A DNA stretch of 64,000 bases from Paraescarpia echinospica (Eukaryota; Annelida; Polychaeta; Sabellida; Siboglinidae). The notes under the pieces were generated by a model. It had not been told where the DNA came from. It saw only the letters and a list, made by a program, of their open reading frames with translations, and made no database searches. The translations under genes and the position numbers were made by a program. The DNA lies in assembly GCA_020002185.1 (NCBI GenBank), contig CM034532.1, forward strand, positions 52,161,944 through 52,225,943, read 5' to 3'. Positions 1-10,590 of the stretch are shown here, piece by piece; the first letter of the stretch is position 1, and every line of letters starts with the position of its first letter.

Positions 1-47
1 GCATCGTATGACATGAAACAACACGTTACTTTCTCGACACATACATG
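1..47 (+). mobile_element. CR1-like LINE, copy A, segment 1 (endonuclease)
   Basis: These 47 bases are the tail of an interrupted endonuclease domain of a CR1-like non-LTR retrotransposon. In frame 1 they read through QHVTFSTHT, matching the stretch before the conserved CGHxLDL motif of CR1-type endonucleases (compare the minus-strand LINE near 38560). The frame stops at 47 and resumes exactly at 10568 with the missing CGHWLDL, so the two pieces were once contiguous. The 5' part of this LINE lies outside the window. Confidence 0.85.
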
Positions 48-59
48 CCCAGCTAACAA

Positions 60-690
60 AAACAGGTTCCCAGAACGTTAGTTTTACGTTACGATAACGT
101 TAGTGATAACGTTCGAAGAACGTTTTTTTGGAAAGTTTTCTTAACGTTCCGAGAACGTTACAGATAACGTTGTTGCGTAACGTTAGCAGAACGTTTTTCC
201 CTAAAGTTAGCAGAACGTTTTTTTGGAAAGTTTTCTTAACGTTCCGAGAACGTTACAGATAACGTTGTTGCGTAACGTTAGCAGAACGTTTTTCCCTAAC
301 GTTAGCAGAACGTTTTTTTGGAAAGTTTTCTTAACGTTCCGAGAACGTTGTTGCGTAACGTTAGCATAACGTTTTTCCCTAACGTTAGCAGAACGTTTTT
401 TTTGGAAGTTTTCTTAACGTTCCGAGAACGTTACAGATAACGTTGTTGCGTAACGTTAGCAGAACGTTTTTCCCTAACGTTAGCAGAAAGTTTTTTTAGA
501 AAGTTTTCTTAACGTTCCGAGAACGTTACATATAACGTTGTTGCGTAACGTTAGCATAACGTTTTTCCCTAACGTTAGCAGAACGTTTTTTTGGAAAGTT
601 TTCTTAACGTTCCGAGAACGTTACAAATAACGTTATTGCCTAACGTTAGCAGAACGTTTTTGTCTAATGTTAACAGAACGATAAAGCAAT
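60..690. repeat. AACGTT-rich tandem array, unit about 95 bp, left end of 10.5-kb element
   Basis: A unit of about 95 bp recurs at least six times; the anchor GGAAAGTTTTCTTAACG appears near 130, 225, 320, 404, 498 and 593. One unit is 11 bp shorter. Inside each unit the palindrome AACGTT recurs every 11-13 bp, close to one helical turn. This looks like a sub-terminal binding array, for example for a transposase, which is inference. Confidence 0.9.
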
Positions 691-711
691 AATAAATGGG
701 TCTTCATTACT

Positions 712-717
712 TTTATT
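712..717 (-). terminator. Polyadenylation signal of DUF4806-like gene
   Basis: AATAAA on the minus strand (TTTATT on +), 33 bp past the stop codon at 750-752. Confidence 0.7.
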
Positions 718-976
718 TACACATGGCAGTTACATGGTAGTTACAAAACTCAATCTTCCTCGTCATCATCTTCAACCTGGTTGACCTGAGAGACTGCCGG
801 CATCTGTTGAATATAAACATGTATTCTAAATATCAATATGAATCAAACACTATTTATTTTGGGGAATGTAAAGGCCTTCTGTAAAGAATATGTTTGATGA
901 TGTATTGTTGAACAACTAGCTGAATAACCGACGTTGCATGGGGAAAAAAGGCTGTTGCTTACACTGAAACTCTTGA

Positions 977-1395
977 AATTGTGACTCCCCGAGACCCCAC
1001 CGCCCTAGACGAATTTTGAAAAAAATCTAAATGTACGATCGAACCACCCCAATAGACCCTCTATATAGATTGCACACAAAATTTCAGTCCCATACATGCA
1101 AAACTGATGGAGATAAGTGCCATTTAAAAATAGTGATTTCCCAAGATCCCCACCACCCAGAAACATTAAAAAGAATCTAAATCTATAAACCACCACAATG
1201 GGCCCCATTAGATTGCACAACATTTCAGCCACGTACATGCAAAACGGATGGACAAAAGTGCCAGTTTAATATTGTGACCCCCCAACATCCCGACCACCCA
1301 AACAAATTTCGAAAAAATCTAAATCTACAAACCACCCAAATGGGTCTGCTAGATCACACACAATATTTCAGCCTCATACATGCAAACGGTGATAA
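977..1395. repeat. Tandem repeat, about 147 bp, three copies
   Basis: Copies start near 977, 1131 and 1271 with ATTGTGACYCCCC-like sequence and share AAATCTAAATCTA and TTTCAGCC..TACATGCAAA blocks. They diverge by roughly 15-20 percent by eye. Confidence 0.75.
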
Positions 1396-1404
1396 CGGTC
1401 TACA

Positions 1405-1495
1405 CACAGACAGACAGACAAGCGGGCGGGCGGGCGGGCGGGCGGGCAGACAGACAGACTGACAGACTGACAGGCGGACAGACAGACAGACCTAC
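1405..1495. repeat. CAGA / GCGG simple repeat
   Basis: Runs of CAGACAGACAGA flank a GCGGGCGGGCGG block. The open frames across it are simple-sequence artefacts. Confidence 0.9.
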
Positions 1496-3295
1496 ACAGA
1501 GAACCATATTGTTTTATAATATATATTTTTGCACACAAAAAACACAATGTATATGTATGTATTTGTTGCAATAATTTAATTGTATGTATTTGTTGCAATA
1601 ACATGAACCTAGTTATTATTTTGCATCAGAAACAGGTGTTATTTTACATAAAAAAGAACATAGTGCATTAATATGGCTTTCTCCAGCAACATTAATCGTG
1701 TATTAATTATAACCACTAGGAGAGAGTCATATTGATTTCATGGGAATCCACAAATTTATATCTATGGCCTACCACAGAATGGCAAATTCAATAGCAAGGC
1801 CAGGGGGCATTTCATTTACGAAAGAAATTACTAAGAGCGAGTCATGGTCAAATACCTTGTTGGCCTTTCTCCCTCCTCTGTGAGGTGCAAACTTCAACGT
1901 TTCAGCGATCACTTCTTCAATGTAATTAACTTTTGAAATTTGGTGAATGCGTGTACACGCTTCTGAAATCAATGAGAAAAATGAAATGAGGTAACACATT
2001 ACAAACTAAAATATCTTGAAGGGAAACAAAAGGCAACTTTTGTGGCTATGCACCTAAAAACTGAATATAAGCTAACCATTTGCAACTACAATCAACATCT
2101 TCACATCAGTGGTTAACTTGAAATGCAGTCTCAAAGTGGAAGATTCTAAAATGTCCGATATTAAGGAAACCAGCATCTTGCCCATGGCACAGTAAATTAC
2201 CAGTGGAGGAATAATGGATCACGTCCAGAGTTTTGAGTTTGATCAATTGCTATGAGGTGGTAATTGTATTAATCGGTGACTAGGTGATATAAAATAAAGA
2301 ACAGAGAAACATACTGATCACAACTTGGCAGATGGACAACTCCACAAACTTTCGCTTCAATTTTTTCCCCAGGCTCTATTGTCCAAGAATATCATTCGTT
2401 GCCACTTTCCGCAGCATGCGACGAATACTGTCGCCAGTATTCACTCCTCCCAAGGAGCTCAAGTAGAGAACCTTAGGATAAATCAAGAGAAACAATTAAA
2501 GTCATGTTTCAAAACAACTTGATATGAACACCTTGAGAAAATGTATATCCACTGATATATTGCATATCAAAACTTTGTATTGATACAATTGTCGTTTTGT
2601 TTATTGTTGCCAAATATACACTTTTTTACATTTATCTTTAAACATACATGTAGCAATATGTTTGATTCACTAAGGGCTTTTCCATTTAAACAGTTGGGGG
2701 AGTGGTCATGAACTTGTTTTGGCCCCACTACCCACACATATTGAATTACTTACCTACCCACACATCTCAGTATAATTTCTGCCACATACATGTACCTTGA
2801 GAAAATGCCCCCCTTCTCCATTTTAATTACTTTTCAACTTTTCAAATACTGATGCCTCATATTTACCCCCACCCACAAACAAATTAATTGATACCCCCAC
2901 CCCAGACAATTTGAATGTTATTTTATTTTACCTGGTAACGCATTAAAAAAAATTCAGGTCCCCACATTAAAATGTTTAATGCAAAACCCAGAATTATTAA
3001 TGAAAACCCCTCCTTACAGTTTTATTCTGGAATTCCTTGTCCTCAAGTTTCTGGCAAAGACCTACCAGCTGTCCTAATTGCCCCATAAATTCCAGCCAGC
3101 TCCTAATGCTTACTTTCGAGATTTGCAGAGGCAATCAAGCCATGATTAACCATCAACCCCTTGACATTACTAGTGGACATTCTATTGTTAAGGAGCGGTA
3201 GGCGTAGATAGCTATTTTTAAACATTTGTTTTCACCAGAATGACATACAATTATCATTCTATACCACGGGCGTCCAGTCGTACAACCGGCGACTT

Positions 3296-3835
3296 TATCA
3301 CACATGAACATGATCCTCTACCCGGTGACTTTATCAAACGGACATGATCCTCTACCCGGTGACTTTATCACACATGGACATGATTCTCTACCCGGTGACT
3401 TTATCACACATGCACATGATCCTCTACCCGGTGACTTTATCACACATGGACATGATCCTCTACCTGGTGACTTTATCACACGGACATGATCCTCTACCCG
3501 GTGACTTTATCACACATGAACATGATCCTCTACCCGGTGACTTTATAACATGAACATGATCCTCTACCCGGTGACTTTATCACACGGACATGATCCTCTA
3601 CCCGGTGACTTTATCACACATGGACACGATCCTCTACCCGGTGACTTTATCACACATGGACATGATCCTCTACCTGGTGACTTTATCACACATGGACATG
3701 ATCCTCTACCCGGTGTCTTTATCACACAGACATGATCCTCTACCCGGTGACTTTATCACACATGGACATGATCCTCTACCTGGTGACTTTATCACACATG
3801 GATATGATCCTCTACCCGATGACTTTATGAAAACT
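3296..3835. repeat. Minisatellite, 32-36 bp unit, about 15 copies
   Basis: The unit core CATGATCCTCTACCCGG followed by TGACTTTATCACACATGGA repeats without interruption. Shorter units lack the CATGGA stretch. Unit length is not a multiple of three overall, so open frames here are not evidence of a gene. Confidence 0.95.
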
Positions 3836-5200
3836 CTTATTATACCCAGGGCTGGGTCCAATTATGTGATTGTATTTTTAATTGATTACAGACAAATGTT
3901 GTAATTGATTATGTTTTTGAACATGTCCTGCAATTGTAATATATTTTTATGTGTAATTGAGTTTAGTTACATCAATTACACAGTTTAAAAAAAACTATTA
4001 AAAAACAGATGTCCTTCAGATTGTTTGCAGTCTACAAAATAGTAAACTATACAAGATACTCAATGCCTGAGTTGTGATACTGTGATCCCAACGTGTCATT
4101 AACATAACTGTGCTAATTAATGAGAAGGACACATTTGGCTGGCAGTGTCCAATACTACTGGTTTCTCAGACAGTGGATTACCATCTGTCACTGTCCAAGG
4201 GTCAATAGAGACCATTATAGCTAATGCAATTAGGCTCTAGTCAGCGTGCTTTATGGAATCTATTTGCTCAATAACATTTTATTTCAATAAATTGTCCTTG
4301 TCTAGTTCTGTCAGCAGGGCTGGGTCCAATTACACAAAATCAATTACAGTTACTTTTCATTTGTCATTGCAATTAAAATTACATATGCGTTAATGGGACC
4401 TACGTACTTATTAGTTAGTGAGTATTAACTAGTTTAACCTATTCCACATAGACAAAAGTCTATGGAGTTATGTCTTTATTCTAATTAAGTCCTGCTGTCA
4501 CAAAGTCATAATGTCAATCCTGTAGTAGACATTACCATTAGTGTAATGGGGACAAGAGAACGGCAGGGGACAACTTTAAAGGGGTGAGTATAGATGACAG
4601 TAAAACTAACAGCTGCAGCACTGTCAGTGTAGCCATAACACCACTGCTGTCCCAAGGAGGCACCTTGGAGACCCATTAGCGAAGTAGCCCACGTTTGGGA
4701 CTTGGAGTTCAACTAAGGTGATTAACTGACCAGATGGAAACTTGTGTTGCCCCTTTGTGGTAAACAGGGGTTGGTAACAGGTCAATTTACCCCTTTGGGA
4801 GACATCTACACTGGATAATATAGTTTTGTTTACGTTACTTAGTATATATTAAGGGTCTCTGTGTACGTATCTTACTGATTGTTATAATAGTGTTATGTAA
4901 TATTTAATTGCATATCAGTCTTATGAACATACATTAGTAGTTTACACTATTATTATCATCCAAATGTGTTACTAAATTAGAGTAGGAAGACAACATTGGA
5001 TCAACCAGGTAATCTGTCCCACAACATTGAGATGGCAGATTCACCACAGACCCACTCTTCCCTGTCACTGTTAGCAAGTCACTGAACTGGAATTGGAAAT
5101 ACTAGTCTAGTTTTCGATGCTCAGAAAACCAGTATAATTTATTTCGGCCGACTATGTGTTTATATGCCACAATATTACTCGTATTACGTATATAATATAA
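3836..5200. other. No gene seen; two CAGGGCTGGG-started repeats
   Basis: No coding signal is evident. AGGGCTGGGTCCAATTA occurs near 3848 and again near 4316 in the same orientation, each followed by AT-rich sequence, and probably marks fragments of one interspersed repeat family. Confidence 0.4.
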
Positions 5201-5598
5201 GCACTCGTGAATCCGGATCCACCTCGATTTCGCCGTGATAACTTGAGTTTTGCCTAAATTTGATACATCAGAGCGTTAGTTCCATCATTCAATATCATCC
5301 CAGGGATATTTATATTACGAAAATATTGTGTCTTAATGCACTTTTGAAGCCCAAATAGCGACCCGGTTTGCACTATTCTGCACCGCTGCGGTCGTGCATT
5401 ACCGCATCGCGCTCATAAAATGAGCGATATAGTGGTGTATGTTGATGCAAATCGGGGACTATTTACGCCTCAAAAGTGCACTAAGACGCAATATTCGTAA
5501 ACGTAAATATGCGTGAGATAAGGTTGAATAATTGAACTAACGCACTGATGTATCAAAGTTAGGCGCAATCGAGGTGGGTCAAGATTCTACGCAAGTGC
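5201..5598. mobile_element. Foldback MITE (long inverted repeat)
   Basis: The two halves are inverted copies. The outer ends are GCACTCGTGAATCC and, read inverted from 5598, GCACTTGCGTAGAATC; both lead into CCACCTCGAT. Inner arms pair over about 180 bp (for example TTTGATACATCAGAGCGTTAG with CTAACGCACTGATGTATCAAAG). Arms differ by about 20 percent, and the loop is near 5410. No coding capacity. Target duplication uncertain (AT-rich on both sides). Confidence 0.75.
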
Positions 5599-7499
5599 CC
5601 ATATGTAAATTACATTTCCTAAGTAGTTCTTGCGTCGCGCAATTGCGTGACAATGCGATATCACTGAACTAGACAATGGACGAATTTAGTCACAGATCTA
5701 GTTAGAACAGCAACGATATAAATGTATGTAAAAAGCATAGTACGTACCTCTCAATTCAAACGATGTGTTCCCTTCGCTTCCCCAGTAAGTTCCCTTTCAC
5801 AAATGCCTTCGTCTTCCAGACCTGATTACCGGTATTTTGGGCGTTGAACATAGGCATATCGCATGTACACAGCAGCCCAGCGCTTTAGCGTCTATGAAAA
5901 ATTAGCTGCCAACAATAATGTGGTTGAAGACGATTGGGATGTAGCTGGTCAGTGTTAAAACGATGTCCTTGGCTAGACGAATGACGGAACCACTTTATCA
6001 GTGCCACTGCTGTGGCCTTCATCTCGCCAATACTCGCCAGTGCTTAGTCCTGATTCTAATTTTAGAGATAAACCAGTCTATGTTGTGTTGTGTATATAAA
6101 TCTGGTTTGATTTGGTTTTAAAACTGCAAATGTAAAACACATAGGCCTACACACCACAAGTTATAACATTGTTGGGTTGCAACAAAAATTAGCATTGTCA
6201 CCATTGCACGAATATCCCGTTTACACTTCGGCAAACGTGCCCAGCATGTGGACTACTTCTTAATTTCTGTATATAGATTACATGAAGATCTGCAGATCCA
6301 GCGCCCCACAGATATATATATATATATCATAAAGAAATTATTATAATTGCTTAATGACATCATCAATAAGTTATTGGTCCTCCGTAATTTTAAAGTCAAC
6401 AATGTCGGCCCGGCAATTGGTTTTGGTTAGTTACAGTTCAGATGTAATAATTACAGACAAAGTCAATACTTTTGACAAGTTAAACAAATGAGTGCACTTT
6501 TTATTAAATTGACTATGGGTAATTGTCATAAATTATTCACACATTACCTACTTTGGCGATGAAAGAAGATAACAGTTAAGGATATGCTTTATAATATAAA
6601 TATTGTTTTAGCCGAAATGTACATTGCAGTACGAATACACTTTATTATAAAAAGCGAAATATGTTTATGTGAACAACAGCGAGAGTATAAGTACTGTTTG
6701 AATGGTATACATATATGTTGTTGTACAAAAGTGAACCGAATCATTCTCCCACAAAAATATAATAGTTCGGTTGAAAATCCCGACCCATATTTTCCATAAT
6801 TCCCCGCGAAGTATTGACCATTTCCTGACGAATCCCACTTGAAAGTTACACTGGCGCGCCTGCGCATATGTCACTTGCATGTGATGAAAGTGATCTTTAT
6901 TTCGCGGGGACATTGTGTCAATGGTTGGTGGATGCAATAGATGCAGTTTTTAAACCTAGGGTTTGCAGATAAACTCTAGGGTTTCGTTTTTTGACCCAGT
7001 GTACCAATCGATACGAAACCAACGCCAGTGGCTAGAATTCGTTTCTTGTGTGAACAAAATGACCTTATTGGTCATGTGTTTGTACTGGGTTTCTGCCGGG
7101 ACAGTTTTCAATTTGACTGATTAGCAGATTTTGTGCTGGTTTTAACATGGTATTGATGATACACTCAGTGTTTACAAGGGTGAAACATGTTTATCGATCA
7201 TGTAGTGTTTGGATCATTAACATCATAATAATCTGACCATCATTTCATCTTCTTCGTTGTCGTCTTCTTCTGAATTATCATCTTCATATGCATCACAGTT
7301 ATCGATCTCTTCTTCATGTTCATTGTCAATACCATCAATCATCATCACCATTCTGCATCATCACCATCATAATTATTGATAATCATGGTTTTCATCACCT
7401 TATTCGTCTTTGTGTGTGCGTATGCGCGCGTGCGCGTGTGTGTGTGTGGTCGTGTGTAGGTGGGTGTGTGTTTGAGTGTGTAATCATGTATGTAAAAAA
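5599..7499. other. No gene seen
   Basis: Mostly AT-rich single-copy-looking DNA inside the 10.5-kb element. There is a short (AT)n tract near 6308-6325 and a TG/CG-rich simple repeat at 7412-7480. Short open frames on both strands near 6590-6940 have no recognisable motif and no partner exons. Confidence 0.5.
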
Positions 7500-7832
7500 T
7501 AAGTTCTTATACAGCGCAGTATCCAGTCCTCAGGACTGCTCAAAGCGCTTTACACTTTACTCCCTGGCAGATCTGTTCAATCGAACACCATCTTGACTCC
7601 TCTGGGAAGCATTCAGCCAGGCTGCAATTAATGCGCGAAGACTATTTGTACACAAATATCCACCGCTGTCTATAGCCAGGTACTCATTCATACAGGTGAG
7701 TGAACTGAAGCAATGTATAGTAAACGAACTTGCCCAAGGTTCGACACCGCCGCAGGATTCGAACCCACGTTCTCTCAGTCGAGAGTCCGGAGCTCTTACC
7801 GCTCGCTACTCCGCTCCACGTGACCTACGCTC
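7500..7832 (-). mobile_element. tRNA-derived SINE
   Basis: Read on the minus strand, the head has a pol III A box (TAGCGAGCGGTAAGAGC) and an exact B-box match (GGTTCGAATCC, 7755-7765 on +). The tail ends in GCGCTGTATAAGAACTT, the kind of 3' end shared with CR1-like LINEs in this window. This is the standard layout of a SINE moved by a partner LINE. Confidence 0.8.
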
Positions 7833-7846
7833 CAATCCACCACATC

Positions 7847-7847
7847 C

Positions 7848-7884
<37 letters not shown>

Positions 7885-7889
7885 ATAGT
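7847..7889. repeat. (TA)n microsatellite
   Basis: Almost pure TA dinucleotides adjoining the SINE head. Confidence 0.95.
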
Positions 7890-9039
7890 GCGTACGTATA
7901 TGTTAATGTGTGACATAATGTTTAAAGTGTCGAGCGCCAACCGGACCTGTAACCTAAAATGTTGAGGCCCCGTCAATGACAACTCAATATTCAAACCTGA
8001 ATTTCAACAGAATGTACAACATAATGTCCGACAGCTGCTAATGTTCGGCACCAACTTTGAAGGCTTGACGGACCTTAGTTGTTGCTAGGTCAATGGAATG
8101 ACAGTCGATTTTATATCACGATGATATGGGAAAAGGTAATCTAGCTGTTCACTGTAATTTTCGTATCAATAAAACTATGTATAGCATATGTCAACTCTCC
8201 CGTATGACAAAATGTCTAATAGACCCCATATTGATGGCAATAAAAATATGTCTAACATATGTGCCTTTATACGCCATTGTGATATGTCATCTGGAAATAC
8301 CAAAATACCATTAAGTATGTGTAAGAACATCGCGTGTCTGCCCGCTGGGATGAGCCAACATACGCACGACAAATAGGAAGATAAGAACGGGACGATAAAT
8401 GCCATCCTTGAATACGAGGAGACGTCCAACGATGACATTATGATTATAAAGGATAGTATGAAATATTACATATGTATGTATATATATATAATATAATAGT
8501 CAAATTAAAGCTTAGCCCTATGTACGTGCCCGACAGAACATGGATTCACTGACTGGCAGTATTGTTGAACGCTGGGTATCCCATATTACACTTTGAATAC
8601 ACGTGTTTAGTCTACTGCCAGGATGGGAACCACCCCAAGATTAATCTGTTTTCCAAACAACCTCTCACCCGAAATGGCCATTAGTTGCACGGAGGTTGTT
8701 AAACTCCCATCAATCTAGGATTCGCGGGCTTCGCTAGTCAAGATAACTGAAAGAATACCAACTACGTAAATGAAAACATGTTTATAATGTGTTCTGTTTT
8801 TTTACAGTTTCTGAATTTGTCACTTATTTATATTTATAATATGACCTTATGATTGCATATCGAGGTTCATTAGACTGGATGGTTCAAACGAGTGATCTTT
8901 TTACTATTGTTACACAGTCAATTTACCTTTTCACCGTTAAATATGTGTGAGAGTCCGTACCATAAGTTGATCTTATTTCACGTGATCCGTTTAATGTTCA
9001 TGCTAATTATTAAAGTTACAAAACTGATCAGTGCAGGAG
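7890..9039. other. No gene seen
   Basis: AT-rich DNA with only short, unconvincing open frames on both strands. Confidence 0.5.
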
Positions 9040-9440
9040 TGCCAATGAATAAACACGTTTTCCTAGTTCCGCACATGAATGAACACGTGCATTCACGTGA
9101 ATACACGTACGTCTAGAACCGTACTAATTAATTTCTCCAGTTCTGCACGCGAACAAAAAAACACGAATTCACGTGAATATGCGTATGGGTAAAACAGTGC
9201 CATTTTCTCCAGGTCCACATCTGAAAAAATAAGTGAATTATTCATGTGAATACACGTGCTGCTAGAATCGTATAGGTTTCCCCAGTTCGACAGGTGACAT
9301 TTTAAAACATGTGAATTCACGTGAATACACGTTCCACTACAACCATACCAGTTTCTTCAGTTCAATCCGTGAATTGATGAAGATGCACGTGCATTCACGT
9401 GAATTAATTATACACGTACTGGTGGAGCCGTACCAGTTAG
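9040..9440. repeat. Degenerate tandem repeat with ATTCACGTGAAT palindrome
   Basis: Five diverged units of about 75-85 bp each carry a palindromic core close to ATTCACGTGAATACACGT, preceded by a CCAGTTC(N)CACGTGAA-like stretch. Each core holds a CACGTG or near-CACGTG hexamer. No coding signal. Confidence 0.75.
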
Positions 9441-9659
9441 AAAGACACTTGTCAAACTGGTTTAAAATTGGTTCCTTGTTTACTGGGTAGTCTGGGGGGA
9501 CAAAACCTCCAATTGCACCCCCTCTTAATTGAAGCTTGCCAAAAAAACTCAAATGGCGTCGGAACGAAATTAATTAAATGTAAAGTTCCAGTGTCGCAGA
9601 ACGTTTTTACAACTTTAGCAATACATCTTACGACTGACTACTCATTTGAAGCTAACTGA

Positions 9660-10567
9660 CCATGATATCCCCATGTCTTGGCCGAAAATGATTGGGCATG
9701 TAGCATAGTACACCATTAACTTACTTGCGTTTTATAATGAAATGTACATTGTGTCAGAACGTTCTAGTAACGTTCTCATAACGTTATTGAAGCATTATGT
9801 TCCACGAACGTTCTTCGAACATTGTGTCAGAACGTTCTAGTAACGTTCTCATGACGTTATTGAAGCGTTACGTTCCACGAACGTTCTGCGAACGTTCCTA
9901 CTATTATCAGATGCAGATATTAAAAAAAACACAGTTCACGTTATCCCCATGTCTTGACCGAAAATGACTGGGCATATAGTATACACCATTTAGGTAATTA
10001 CATTTTGTAATAAAATGTACATTGTGTCAGAACGTTCCAGTAACGTTCTCATAACGTTATTGAAGCGTTACGTTCCCCTAACGTTCTACGAACGTTCCTG
10101 CGATTAGCAGATGCAGATATTTAAAAAAACACAGTCCACGATATCCACATGTATTGATCGAAAATGATTGGGTATATAATATACGCCATTAATTTTATTT
10201 ACGTTTTGTAATAAAATGTACACTGTGTCAGAACGTTCTAGTAACGTTTTCGGTACGTTATTGAAACGTTACGTTCCACGAACGTTCTACGAACGTTCTT
10301 CAAACATTGTGTCAGAACGTTCTAGTAACGTTCTCATAACGTTATAAGCGTTACGTTCCACGAACGTTCTGCGAACGTTCCGAAACTATTAGCACATGCA
10401 ATTTTTTTTAAACGTACTGTTTATTTCCTATTACGGGGTTTATATCTTAACACTGATGATGTAGAAAACCTGTTTACCACCGTGAAACGTCATATATGAA
10501 AAACAAAATTCCGTAACCTAAATATAACATTGTGCTAACGTTAGCAGAACGTTATGTGTTTGCTGGG
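9660..10567. repeat. AACGTT-rich array, right end of 10.5-kb element
   Basis: A long unit starting near CATGTCTTG(G/A)CCGAAAATGA occurs near 9670, 9950 and 10147. Each copy ends in a cluster of AACGTT or ACGTTC motifs spaced 11 bp apart (for example GAACGTTCTAGTAACGTTCT). The final stretch CTAACGTTAGCAGAACG near 10536 matches the left array. Confidence 0.85.
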
Positions 10568-10590
10568 TGGCCACTGGCTCGATCTCTTAA
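10568..10590 (+). mobile_element. CR1-like LINE, copy A, segment 2
   Basis: Nineteen bases plus the TTAA at 10587-10590. They continue the frame from base 47 to give CGHWLDLL and run directly into ITRSD after the TTAA-flanked element is skipped. This is the endonuclease motif usually seen as CGHILDLVITR. Confidence 0.9.

Larger units (their letters stand above)
750..3102 (-). pseudogene. DUF4806-like gene, 3' exons, with an in-frame stop
   Basis: Four consecutive minus-strand exons join in frame: 3018-3102, 2315-2471, 1856-1962 and 750-803. Donors are GTAAGG, GTATGT and GTATTT, and each acceptor ends in AG. The first exon is helix-like (QLVGLCQKLEDKEF). The next two carry the pattern of a DUF4806 domain: LSSLGG, RRMLRKVATNDILGQ, then a basic stretch, and IEEVIAETLKFAPHRGGRK. 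The last gives an acidic tail, VEDDDEED, and stop. A TAG at 2376-2378 lies inside the domain where a tyrosine is usual, so this copy is probably dead. Upstream exons were not found. It lies wholly inside the 10.5-kb element, so it may be that element's own gene or captured cargo. DUF4806 has no established function. Confidence 0.7.
48..10567. mobile_element. 10.5-kb AACGTT-array element with CCCAGC ends, inserted in a LINE
   Basis: The left end begins CCCAGCTAACA and the right end finishes TGTTTGCTGGG, imperfect inverted termini. Each end runs into dense AACGTT arrays (about 60-690 and 9770-10560). The flanking LINE frame is continuous if everything from 48 to 10567 is removed, so the borders are known to within a base. 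No target-site duplication is visible. The interior carries the last exons of a DUF4806-like gene on the minus strand, a minisatellite, a foldback MITE and a SINE. No transposase with recognisable catalytic motifs is seen. I infer a large DNA transposon, damaged or non-autonomous; the superfamily is unknown. Confidence 0.75.

Noticed and set aside
3296..3835. CRISPR-like array
   Set aside because: The spacers are not unique; the whole unit repeats. The DNA is animal. It is a minisatellite.
3304..3904. Open frames of 60-104 codons across 3296-3900
   Set aside because: They are translations of a 32-36 bp minisatellite, open in several frames and with no unique sequence.
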